Assembly (NCBI GenBank): GCA_019636275.1
Contig: JAHBXY010000062.1
Span: forward strand, 1 to 48,307
From: Planctomycetota bacterium
GTDB taxonomy: Bacteria > Planctomycetota > J058
Length of the DNA: 48,307 nt
Reading direction: 5' to 3'
Shown here one piece after another: positions 1-7,867 of this stretch. The notes below the pieces were generated by a model. It saw only the letters and a list, made by a program, of their open reading frames with translations, made no database searches and was not told the DNA's origin. The translations under genes were made by a program, and so were the position numbers. How positions within the stretch are numbered: the first letter of the stretch is position 1; each line of letters begins with the position of its first letter.

Positions 1-25
1 GCGGCGCCGCAGCCGGGTGGGACCG

Positions 26-1186
26 TCAGCGCGGACCGGCGGCGTCGAGGAGGAGCCGCCGCTCGACGTCGAAGCCGGCGCGCAGGGTCCACGCGGGGGC
101 GGGCTCGACGTCCGGGAGGCGCCGCAGGTCCGCGGGGGCGTCCACGCGCTCGGCGAGGGCCAGGAACCAGCCGGCCAGCAGCGCGCGCAGGCGCTCGACG
201 CCGGGGCCGGCGCCCGGCGCGAGCGGGAACGGCGACCTGGCGGCGAAGGCGTCCTCGGTCGCGCGGGCGCGCGCGAGGCCAGGGGCGAAGCGCGCGCGCG
301 CCCAGCGGGCGAAGCCCGCCGGGTCGTTGACGGCCGCCGTCTGCCAGCGGTCGAGGTCGTGGGCCAGGCCGTCGAGGTCGTCGGCGAGCGCCTGGTAGTG
401 GTCGACGACGTCGGCGCGACGGCGCCGCGCGTCGTCCTCGCTCCCCACGCGGAGGGCACGTCGCACCTCGAGGCCGGCGAGGCGCTCGCGGTCGTCGGCG
501 CCGAGGTCGCGCTCCAGGCGCTCGCGGACCTCGGCCGGCTGGCGACGCAGGGCGAACGCGACCTCCACCTCGTAGGCGCCCGCCGGCAGGCCCGGCCCGA
601 ACGGTCCCAGGCGCGCGAAGAACCCGCCGCCGTGCACCGGCACCTCCCGGCGCTGGAGCTTGCGACCCTCGAAGGCGAGGCTGACGAGGAGGGTCGCCCC
701 GGTCCCGACCGCGGCCGCGTCGCCACGGACCTCGAGCCAGTCCTCGACCACCTCGGCGCCGGTGACCTCGATCGGCCGCTCCGGCAGCGGACGCCGCGGC
801 GGCGCGCGCTCCTGGACGTCGACGTCGAGCGCCGCCCGCCCGCGGCCGCGGATCCTCACCTCGAGGGTTTGGCGGCCCGGCGGGGGGACGTCGAAGACGA
901 GGAGGACGAGCCGGTCCGCGCCGACGGCGACGATCAGCTGCCGCCTCCTGCCCAGGAGGACCTCGAGCTCGTCATGCCGGCAGGCGCCCCGAGGCGCCGC
1001 CTCGGGCAGGGGCGGACAGGCGTGCAGTCCGCTCCCGCGTACCTCGATCACGTCTCCGGGCGAGACGGCGGTGACGGGACGGCCGTCGAGCCGCACCTCC
1101 GTCAGCGCGGGCGGCCCCTCCTCGCCGCGGGCAGGGAGCGAGCCCAGCAGCAGCACGACCGAGCACGCCATGAGGGCGAAGCGCAC
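26..1186 (-). CDS. Secreted hypothetical protein with IPT/TIG-like N-terminal module (paralogue A)
   Basis: The 386-residue product opens with a clear signal peptide (MRFALMACSVVLLLGSLPARG) and continues with a beta-rich stretch, TEVRLDGRPVTAVSPGDVIEVRGSG, that reads like an IPT/TIG immunoglobulin-fold module. A second beta-rich segment and an Arg/Asp-rich helical C-terminal half follow. The start is GTG at 1186; an in-frame ATG at 1171 is possible but would shorten the signal peptide's charged end. Neither has a convincing Shine-Dalgarno. The protein is a clear paralogue of the one encoded at 5287-6507: same order of segments, the LHxCP motif with a paired Cys, and the helical C-terminal segment. 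It is probably exported to the periplasm or cell surface. Nothing catalytic can be seen and the function is unknown. Confidence 0.85.
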   Translation of the reverse strand: MRFALMACSVVLLLGSLPARGEEGPPALTEVRLDGRPVTAVSPGDVIEVRGSGLHACPPLPEAAPRGACRHDELEVLLGRRRQLIVAVGADRLVLLVFDVPPPGRQTLEVRIRGRGRAALDVDVQERAPPRRPLPERPIEVTGAEVVEDWLEVRGDAAAVGTGATLLVSLAFEGRKLQRREVPVHGGGFFARLGPFGPGLPAGAYEVEVAFALRRQPAEVRERLERDLGADDRERLAGLEVRRALRVGSEDDARRRRADVVDHYQALADDLDGLAHDLDRWQTAAVNDPAGFARWARARFAPGLARARATEDAFAARSPFPLAPGAGPGVERLRALLAGWFLALAERVDAPADLRRLPDVEPAPAWTLRAGFDVERRLLLDAAGPR

Positions 1187-1267
1187 GGCTCGAGCATGCC
1201 CCTCGGCGCCGTTTGCTTCAACCCGGCGCGCTCGACGCAGAGGGCCGGCCTCGTTGCGGCGCGCGGT

Positions 1268-2340
1268 CGATCAAGTGGCTGGCGCCCGTGAGCAGGGTCG
1301 CGCGCTGGCCGGCGGCCCGGCGCGGTCAGCACGGGTGCCGGTGCTGGACGTACGCCCGCGGTTCGTCGACGAGGGCGGTCGAGTCGGTGGCGCCTGTGAG
1401 CATGGTCCCGGGGCTGGACGTCGGCCCGCGGTTCGTCGACGAGGAGCACGGTCGCGGTGTTGCACGTCGGCCCTCAGTTCGTCGACGAGGGTGGTCGAGT
1501 GGCTGGCGCCGGTGAGCACGGTGCCGGGGTTGGACGTCGGCCCGCGGTTGGTCGACGAGGGCGGTCGACTGGCTGGCGCCCGTGAGCACGGGTGCCGGGG
1601 CTGGCCGTGGCCCGGGGTCCGTCGACGAGGACGGTCGAGAGGCTGGCTGGACGTCGGCCCGCGGTTCGTCGACGAGGGCGGTCGAGAGGCTGACGCCCGT
1701 GAGCACGGTGCCGGGGCTGGACGTCGGCACGCGGTTCGTCGACGAGGGCGGTCGGGTGGCTGACGCCCGTGAGCACGGTGCCGGGGCTGGACGTCGGCCC
1801 GCGGTTCGTCGATGAGGGCGGTCGGGTGGCTGGCGCGTGTGAGCACGGTCCGGTGCTGGACGTCGGCCGGCTGTTCGTCGATGAGGGCGGTCGGGTGGCT
1901 GGCGCGTGTGAGCACGGTCCCGGTGCTGGACGTCGGCCCGGGGTCCGTCGACGAGGGCGGTCGAGAGGCTGGCGCCCGTGAGCACGGTCCCGGGGCTGGA
2001 CGTCGGCCCGCGACTCGTCGACGAGGGCGGTCGAGAGGCTGGCGACCGTGAGCACGATCCCGGGGCTGGACGTCGGCCCGCGACTCGTCGACGAGGGCGG
2101 TCGATTGGCTGGCGCCCGTGAGCACGATCCCGGGGCTGGACGTCGGCCCGCGACTCGTCGACGAGGGCGGTCGAGAGGCTGGCGCCCGTGAGCACGGTTT
2201 CGGGCTGGACGTCCGCCCGCGGTGCGTCGACGAGGGCGGTCGAGAAGCTGGCGCCCGTGAGCACGGTCGCGGCGCTGGCCTCCGGCCCGGGGTCCGTCGA
2301 CGAGGGCGGTCGAGTGGCTGACGCCCGTGAGCATGAGTGC
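1268..2340 (+). repeat. Tandem array 1: about 15 degenerate ~70-bp units
   Basis: From about 1268 to 2340 the same ~70-bp block recurs about 15 times. The period is exactly 70 where units are intact (GGCGCCCGTG or a one-base variant at 1971, 2041 and 2111). Each unit holds GTGAGCACGG, then GGGGCTGGACGTCGGCCC, then CGTCGACGAGGGCGGTCGA, which forms a small hairpin (TCGAC, 7-nt loop, GTCGA), then GGCTGGCGCCC. Units diverge by point changes and a few are truncated (around 1440-1480 and 1640-1660). There are no unique spacers, so it is not CRISPR. The unit length is not a multiple of three and the units shift frame, so the long open frames through it are unlikely to be genes. The related array at 4055-5130 lies in the opposite orientation on the other side of the HNH gene. 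Confidence 0.95.
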
Positions 2341-2470
2341 GTCCTGCGCCTGGGTTGGTTGTCACATGCTGGAGCGCCGCCTGAGGGTCGAGCGGCCGCC
2401 GCCGTTCGTCAGCCAGCGCGGATTCGCCTCGAGTCCCGCTCTCGCGACTGAAGCGATCCACGCCCGCAGC

Positions 2471-2570
2471 GGGACACATAATGCAAATATTTGACACTGG
2501 CGATGGGACGCTGGTCCCGGTATTCTTTCCTGCTGGCATGGCGCATTGGCCGATCGGCCAGCGCAGACTC
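2471..2570 (+). promoter_or_regulatory. AT-rich upstream region of the HNH gene with palindrome
   Basis: This is the only AT-rich island in the area. It has TTGACA at 2491-2496 and TATTCT at 2521-2526, but the 24-bp gap is too long for a standard sigma70 pair, so the promoter assignment is weak. Downstream lies a perfect 14-bp palindrome TGGCCGATCGGCCA (2547-2560), flanked by GCGC on both sides, which could be an operator or a transcript hairpin. A smaller hairpin GGGAC-gctg-GTCCC occupies 2505-2518. Confidence 0.4.
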
Positions 2571-2610
2571 GCCACCACCACGACCAACCACACCGCACGA
2601 AGGAGGGTCC

Positions 2611-3963
2611 ATGAAGACGACCTCGCGCCGAGGCTCCGCCTCGTCCCAGCCGCTCCCCCGCGCCGAGCTCGAGGCGACCCTCGACGAGGCGCGGCGGATC
2701 GACGCCCGGATCGCTGACGTGGTCCGCCGCGAGCGACAGGCCACCGCCGAGCTGGCCTACCTCCTCCTGCACGCCGAGCGGTGCGACGTGCACCGGGCCT
2801 TCGGTCACACGCGGATCGGGAAGTACGCGGTCGCTCGCGGCTTCGTCAACTCGGACCGCAAGGCACGCGAGCTGATCGCGCTCGCTCGGGAGCTCGAGCG
2901 CCTGCCGCGCATGCGGGTCGACTTCCGCGCCGGCCAGGTCGACTGGACCAAGGCCCGGACGGTCGCGCCGGTCGCCACGACCGAGACCGAGGAGCGCTGG
3001 CTCGACCTGGCGAAGACCTGCACGAACCGCCAGCTCGAGGTCCTGGTCGCCGAGGCCAAGGGCCAGGAGGCGCCGGTGCGGCGGACGTTCAAGCAGACGA
3101 AGGAGCAGGCCGGCTGGCTCGACGAAGCCCTCCGCCTGGCGCGGCTGAACAGCGACCGTCCGCTCACCGACGAGCAGGCGCTCGAGATCGTGTGTCGGGG
3201 CTACGCCGAGGGCGTGGCCAGCCGGGCCGGCGCGGGGCCGGCCTACCGGATCGTGATCCACAAGTGCGAGTGCGGCGCGCCGGCGACGCTCCGGGGCCGC
3301 GACGGGCCGGTCAAGCTCTCGCCCGCCAGCGAGGCGGCGGCGACGCGCGACGCCGAGGTCCATGACCTGCGCACGGGCACAGGCAAGGTGACGAAGACGA
3401 TCCCGCAGCAGATCCGGCGCCTGGTCATGGATCGTGACGGCGGCACGTGCAAGGTCCCGGGCTGCGGCGCGCGCGGGAAGCTCCACATCCACCACGAGCC
3501 CGGGCGCGAGGCCACCGGGCACGATCCGGATCGCATGCTGCTCGCATGCGATCGCCACCACCCGGACCGCCATCAGGGCTACATCGAGATCAAGGGCGAC
3601 GCGCGGGTGGGCTTCCGCTTTTTCCTCGCCGACGGGACGGAGATCACTGACGCACCGGCGCCGGTCGCGCCCGTGAGCACGCCTGCTGCGCCGGTCGAGT
3701 CGGCGTCGACGGGCGCGATTGGGCGGCGGAGCGCGGCGCAGGAGGAGGACGAGCCGGCGCGGATCGCCGTGCTGGCGCTCGTGGGCCTGAAGTGCACGAA
3801 GACCGAGGCCCGGGAGCTCGTTCGCCGGGCCGGCGAGCGGCTCTCCGAGCGGGGCGAGGACCGCTCGGTCGAGGCGCTGACCGCGGAGGCGCTGCGGGTC
3901 GTCGGCGACGGCCTGATCGGGCGCGGCGTCGAGCAGGTCGACCCGGTCACCCGGCCGGCGTAG
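2611..3963 (+). CDS. DUF222-type HNH endonuclease with RuvA-C-like tail
   Basis: Start ATG 2611 is chosen because AAGGAGG (2600-2606) lies 4 nt upstream. The product has 450 residues. Residues 1-250 are helical and match the DUF222/13E12-type N-terminal region in style. The HNH nuclease follows: C280 and C285 (CKVPGC), HIHH at 292-295, and C313 with HH at 316-317 (CDRHH), so the zinc-binding and catalytic positions look intact. After an Ala/Pro linker, residues ~388-430 (ALVGLKCTKTEARELVRRAG...) resemble the C-terminal helical domain of RuvA, which suggests contact with a DNA partner or motor. The linker DNA carries a 15-nt match to the neighbouring repeats. Two inverted repeat arrays bracket the gene. 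DUF222-HNH proteins are typically repeated, mobile-like genes in actinobacteria; mobility here is inference. Confidence 0.88.
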   Translation: MKTTSRRGSASSQPLPRAELEATLDEARRIDARIADVVRRERQATAELAYLLLHAERCDVHRAFGHTRIGKYAVARGFVNSDRKARELIALARELERLPRMRVDFRAGQVDWTKARTVAPVATTETEERWLDLAKTCTNRQLEVLVAEAKGQEAPVRRTFKQTKEQAGWLDEALRLARLNSDRPLTDEQALEIVCRGYAEGVASRAGAGPAYRIVIHKCECGAPATLRGRDGPVKLSPASEAAATRDAEVHDLRTGTGKVTKTIPQQIRRLVMDRDGGTCKVPGCGARGKLHIHHEPGREATGHDPDRMLLACDRHHPDRHQGYIEIKGDARVGFRFFLADGTEITDAPAPVAPVSTPAAPVESASTGAIGRRSAAQEEDEPARIAVLALVGLKCTKTEARELVRRAGERLSERGEDRSVEALTAEALRVVGDGLIGRGVEQVDPVTRPA

Positions 3964-4054
3964 CGAAGGAACACGGGCGACGCGCGCACCGAGCCAGACC
4001 GGGCCGCGCCTCCCGACGGACCCCCGCGTCCGCGACGACCCACTTAGAGCGCGC

Positions 4055-5130
4055 GGACGGGATCCCGCGCGTCGACGGCCTCGCCGTCGACGACGGCGTC
4101 GCGCGATCCGTGCTCACAGGATCCAGCGCGTCGACGCACTTGTCGTCGATGTGCCCGCGCCCAGCGTCGCGCGACCCGTGCTCACGGGATCCAGCGCGTC
4201 GACGGCCTCGTCGTCGATGGCGACCCGTTCGGCGTCGCGCCGTTCCGTGCTCACAGGATCCAGCGCGTCGACGGCCTCGTCGTCGATGGCGACCCGTTCG
4301 GCGTCGCGCCGTTCCGTGCTCACAGGATCCAGCGCGTCGACGGCCTCGTCGTCGACGGCGACCCGTCCGGCGTCGCGCCGTTCCGTGCTCACAGGATCCA
4401 GCGCGTCGACGGCCTCGTCGTCGACGGCGACCCGTCCTGCATCGCGCAATCCGTGCTCACGGGATCCAGCGCGTCGACGGCCTCGTCGTCGCCGACGATT
4501 CCCCTTCCAGGAAGGGCGCCGTGCGACGCTCACGGGGTCCAGCGCGTCGACGGCCTCGTCGTCGACGACGCCACCCCCGGCGACGCGCGGATCCGTGCTC
4601 ACGGGATCCAGCGCGTCGACGGCCTTCTCGTCGCCGACGATCCCGCCCAGGGACGCGCGAGCCGACGCTCCTGGATCTAGCGCGTCGACGGCCTCGTCGT
4701 CGACGACTACCCGTCCGGCGTCGCGCCGTTCCGTGCTCACAGGATCCAGCGCGTCGACGGCCTCGTCGTCGCCGACGAAATCCCTTCCGGATGGCGCGGG
4801 CCGACGCTCACGGGATCCAGCGCGTCGAAACGGGCTCGTCGTCGAGGGCGATCCGTCGGCCTCGCGCGATCCGTGCTCACGGATCCAGCGCATCGACGGC
4901 CTCGTCGTCGCTGACGAATCCCCTCCGGGGAAGGCGCCGGCCGACGCTCACGGGATCCAGCGCGTCGACGGCCTCGTCGTCGCTGACGAATCCCTCCGGG
5001 GAAGGCGCCGACCGACGCTCACGGGATCCAGCGCGCCGACCGCCTCGTCGTCGCTGACGAATCCCTTCCGGGAAGACGCGGGCCGACGCTCACGGGATCC
5101 AGCCCGTCGACGGCCTCGTCGTCACCGACG
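4055..5130 (-). repeat. Tandem array 2: about 16 degenerate ~69-bp units, inverted relative to array 1
   Basis: About 16 units are marked by GGATCCAGCGCGTCGACGG, with a spacing of 67-72 bp. Read on the plus strand a unit is: CCGTGCTCAC, (A/G)GGATCCAGCGC, then a hairpin CGTCGAC-ggcctcgtc-GTCGACG, then a variable segment. Two variable-segment classes alternate: GGCGACCCGTTCGGCGTCGC, or a CCGACGA(A/T)TCCC segment followed by GACGCTCAC. On the minus strand the unit contains GTGAGCACGG, preceded by GTCGA-NNN-GCTGG-NN-CC as in array 1 (22 of 28 positions identical across that block). The two arrays are therefore diverged forms of one repeat family, placed as inverted blocks either side of the HNH gene. 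The 157 bp from 5130 to 5286 hold nothing I can identify. Confidence 0.93.
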
Positions 5131-5286
5131 ATCGCGCCTGGCGCGCCGTGGGCGAACGCGCCCTGGCTGATCGCTCGCTGCTCGCGGCCTCAGGGCAGGC
5201 GACGGACACCCCAGGCAGCGCCATGGAGTCCAGACCGGAGCGCGGGCGGCGTTCTCGACGGTACGAGCGCCAGCGGGCGGCGTCGC

Positions 5287-6507
5287 TCACGACCCCTGCC
5301 CGTTCCGGGCGGCCTCGCGCAGGACCCGCCACTCGTCGTCGACGCTCGTCGCCGCCGGCTCACCGGACTCGACGCCGGGGACGCTGCGCAGCGAGTCAGG
5401 CACGTCGAGGCGCGCCTGCCGGTGGAGGTGCTCGGCGAGCTCGACGAAGGACCCTGCGAGGTGCGACAGGAGGTGGTGCACGGCGCGCCGGGCGGGCGGG
5501 CACGGGTGAGCGGTCCAGGTCGCCGCGAACCCGTCCTCGTCGCGCAGAAGCGCGGCGAAGGCGGGCAGGAGGTTTGCCTCGGCGACCTCGACGAACCGCC
5601 GCAGGAGCACGCCCGGATCGGGGCGCGCTTGCCGGCGGCGGTCGCCCCAGCCCGCGACCCGCGTCCACGCGATCGCGCTGTGGATCCCGCGCAGCGCCTC
5701 CTCCTGCGCGCGATAGTGCCGGACGATCGCCTCCTCCTGGAGCCGGAGCTCCTCGTCCGTGCCGAGCCGCATGTGGCCCCGGCGCTCGACGCGCTCGAGG
5801 GCGCCCGGGTCGGAGGCGTCGAGCGCGCGTCGCAGGTCGAGGACGAACGGGGCGGGCTGCCGCGCCAGCTCGAAGCGGATGCCGACCGCCCAGGTGCCCG
5901 CCAGGCGCGTGCGCGCCTCGTAGGGCCCGAACACGGCGCTCAGCCCGTCGCCCTCGAGGCGCACGCTCCGCGCTTCGATCGGCCACCCGCCCACGAAGAG
6001 GATCACCTCGACCCACGCGCCGGCCAGGAGCGGGCCGCGGGCCCCCTCGACGAGGAAGCGCACGAGGCTCCCGTCGAGGACGGCCTCGAAGCGCTCGACG
6101 CGCAGCGCGTGTCGCACCTGATCGCGCGGACCCGGCACCCCCCGGCCTTCGGGGGGCGGGTCGACCACCTCGACGTCCAGCGCCGGGCTCGCGCGGCCGT
6201 CGACCTCGACCCGGACCTCGCACCAGCCGAGGCGGGTGGCCGCGGGAATGATGACCACGAGTTGCTCGCCCGTGCCTTCGAGGACCCGCACGTCGTCCCA
6301 CCCGTCGACGGTGACGCGCAGGCCCGGATGACGGCAGCCCCGCCCCGGGCAGGTGTGCAGGTGGCTCCCCACGAGCGCGACCACGCCGCCGCGCGAGACC
6401 TCGTCGATCGGCTCGCCGTTCACCTGCACCTCGCGCAGGCGCGGCGGATCGGCGGCGGCCACCGGAAGGGCGAGCGCGAGCGTCGCGAGCGCAGAGCGTA
6501 GGACCAT
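5287..6507 (-). CDS. Secreted hypothetical protein, paralogue of 26-1186 (paralogue B)
   Basis: ATG at 6507 is selected: GGAGG sits 9 nt upstream and the protein then begins with a signal peptide (MVLRSALATLALALPVAAA). The 406-residue product shares its layout with the protein at 26-1186: REVQVNGEPIDEVSRGGVVALVGSHLHTC is the counterpart of TEVRLDGRPVTAVSPGDVIEVRGSGLHAC, followed by a beta-rich domain and a helical C-terminal half with several conserved Arg/Glu-rich helices. The second Cys of the HTCPGRGC segment could form a disulfide. It is likely periplasmic or surface-located, with unknown function. It is transcribed towards repeat array 2. The pair probably arose by tandem duplication before the repeat/HNH block came to lie between them. 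Confidence 0.87.
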   Translation of the reverse strand: MVLRSALATLALALPVAAADPPRLREVQVNGEPIDEVSRGGVVALVGSHLHTCPGRGCRHPGLRVTVDGWDDVRVLEGTGEQLVVIIPAATRLGWCEVRVEVDGRASPALDVEVVDPPPEGRGVPGPRDQVRHALRVERFEAVLDGSLVRFLVEGARGPLLAGAWVEVILFVGGWPIEARSVRLEGDGLSAVFGPYEARTRLAGTWAVGIRFELARQPAPFVLDLRRALDASDPGALERVERRGHMRLGTDEELRLQEEAIVRHYRAQEEALRGIHSAIAWTRVAGWGDRRRQARPDPGVLLRRFVEVAEANLLPAFAALLRDEDGFAATWTAHPCPPARRAVHHLLSHLAGSFVELAEHLHRQARLDVPDSLRSVPGVESGEPAATSVDDEWRVLREAARNGQGS

Positions 6508-6643
6508 GTCAGCGCGCCTCCGCGCCCGGCCTCGAGGACCTGACGCGGGCTCCTGGGACCTGATCGACGCGATGGACACGCGGGTCAGGATGCCGCTCGC
6601 CGCCGGCCAGGGCAACCAGCGCGCAACGGCTACCATCGGATGC

Positions 6644-7393
6644 ATGCGCATTCCGATCATCCAGGGCGTGATCGACCGCCGCGTGCTGGCCAACTGGCGC
6701 TGCGACCCGGAGGTGGTCGCCCGGCTCCTGCCGCCGCCGTTCCGGCCCAAGCTGGCAGACGACCACGCCGTCGCCGGCGTGTGCCTGATCCGCCTGCGGG
6801 CCATCCGCCCGCGGCTCGGCGGCCTGGTCCCCGGCGCGCTCGGCATCTCGTCCGAGAACGCGGCGCACCGGATCGCGGTCGAGTGGGACGAGGGCGAGAC
6901 CACGCGCGAAGGCGTCTACATCCCGCGCCGCGACACGTCGTCGCGCCTCAACGCCCTCGTGGGCGGCCGGCTGTTCCCGGGCGTCCACCACCGGGCGCGG
7001 TTCGACGTGCGCGAAGGAGGCGACCACCTGCGCATCGCGGTCGAGAGCGAGGACGGCGCCACGCGCCTCCTCGTCGACGCGCGGCGCGTCGACGCCCTGC
7101 CCACGTCGGTGGTCTTCCCCGACCTCGACGCCGCGTCGGCCTTCTTCCAGACCGGCGCGTGCGGCTACTCGCCGGGCCGCGCCGTCGGGGCGCTCGACGG
7201 CCTCGAGCTCCGCACCCGCCGCTGGGAGGTCGAGCCGCTCCGCGTCGACGACGTCCGCTCGAGCTTCTTCGACGACCCCGCCAGGTTCCCGCCCGGGTCG
7301 GCCGCGTTCGACTGCGCGCTCCTCATGCGCGGCGTCGAGCACGAGTGGCGCTCCCTTCCCGGGCTGCGGACGGCCGCCACCTGCGCGCGCTGA
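6644..7393 (+). CDS. DUF2071 (YqjF-like) protein
   Basis: The 249-residue product matches the DUF2071 family, whose members adopt an acetoacetate-decarboxylase-like fold. Recognisable segments are the N-terminal RRVLANWRCDPEVVARLLPP, the central GVYIPRRDTSSRLNALVGGRLFPG and the late FFQTGACGYSPG. The length is typical. I prefer ATG 6644, which begins directly before the conserved region; an in-frame ATG further upstream is possible, and no strong Shine-Dalgarno decides it. It is divergently arranged with the secreted protein at 5287-6507 and stands alone on the plus strand. No substrate can be assigned; family members are generally uncharacterised. Confidence 0.82.
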   Translation: MRIPIIQGVIDRRVLANWRCDPEVVARLLPPPFRPKLADDHAVAGVCLIRLRAIRPRLGGLVPGALGISSENAAHRIAVEWDEGETTREGVYIPRRDTSSRLNALVGGRLFPGVHHRARFDVREGGDHLRIAVESEDGATRLLVDARRVDALPTSVVFPDLDAASAFFQTGACGYSPGRAVGALDGLELRTRRWEVEPLRVDDVRSSFFDDPARFPPGSAAFDCALLMRGVEHEWRSLPGLRTAATCAR

Positions 7394-7399
7394 GGCGGC

Positions 7400-7867
7400 T
7401 CAGCCGCGGTCGAGCGGGTCGGCGACGCGCGCCTGCTGCGCCTGAACGCGTGCCCACACGGCGGGCGTCATCCGGTGGCGCCAGACGCCGGTGAGCGCGC
7501 GGGCGAACGTCGGGTCGGCCGCCGCCTGGCGCTCGACGCCGTCGATCCACGCCTCGCCGTGCTCGCCGAGCAGGTGCTCGAGCGGACCGGCGGCGACCTG
7601 GCCGAGGTCGGCGTCGGAGGTCGCCTCCGCCACCGCGGCCAGGGCGAACGCCCACTGCGCCGCCGGGCTCGCCGTGAAGTTCATGAGCACGACGAGGAGG
7701 CCGAGGTCGGGGTCGGCGCCGGAGGGGGAGATCGTCGCGTGCAGCCGCCGCGCGAACGCCTCCACGCGCCCCGTCGGCGGGATCGCGTCATGACCGGCGA
7801 ACCATGCCCTGGCGAAGGCGCGCCAGTCGTCGGCGTCGAAGCGGTCCCAGCCGTCGACGACCGGCAT
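7400..7867 (-). CDS. DUF6869-like small helical protein
   Basis: A 155-residue acidic helical protein. The segment ending VAAGPLEHLLGEHGEAWIDGVERQAAADPTF, followed by RALTGVWRH, is characteristic of the DUF6869 family, a group of small proteins often scattered next to immunity-like or repeat proteins. Its ATG (7867-7865) overlaps the stop codon of the upstream LRR gene (TGATG), so translation is probably coupled. Function is unknown. The next gene downstream, DUF2071, is convergent with only six bases between. Confidence 0.7.
   Translation of the reverse strand: MPVVDGWDRFDADDWRAFARAWFAGHDAIPPTGRVEAFARRLHATISPSGADPDLGLLVVLMNFTASPAAQWAFALAAVAEATSDADLGQVAAGPLEHLLGEHGEAWIDGVERQAAADPTFARALTGVWRHRMTPAVWARVQAQQARVADPLDRG

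Noticed and set aside
1268..2340. Arrays of ~70-bp repeats as a CRISPR locus
   Set aside because: Units are contiguous and diverge internally. There are no constant repeats separated by unique spacers, and no cas genes.
1271..2593. Long minus-strand open frame (440 codons) through array 1 as a repeat protein
   Set aside because: The 70-bp period is not a multiple of three, units shift frame through small indels, and several frames are equally open because stop codons are rare in this GC-rich repeat. No start signal or coding bias supports it.
2491..2610. Upstream TTG start (2491) for the HNH endonuclease
   Set aside because: The extra 40 residues are not conserved-looking and overlap the putative promoter, while ATG 2611 has AAGGAGG directly upstream.
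3792..5057. Arg-rich open frames through array 2
   Set aside because: Same reasoning as array 1: low-complexity translations in several frames, produced by the repeat.
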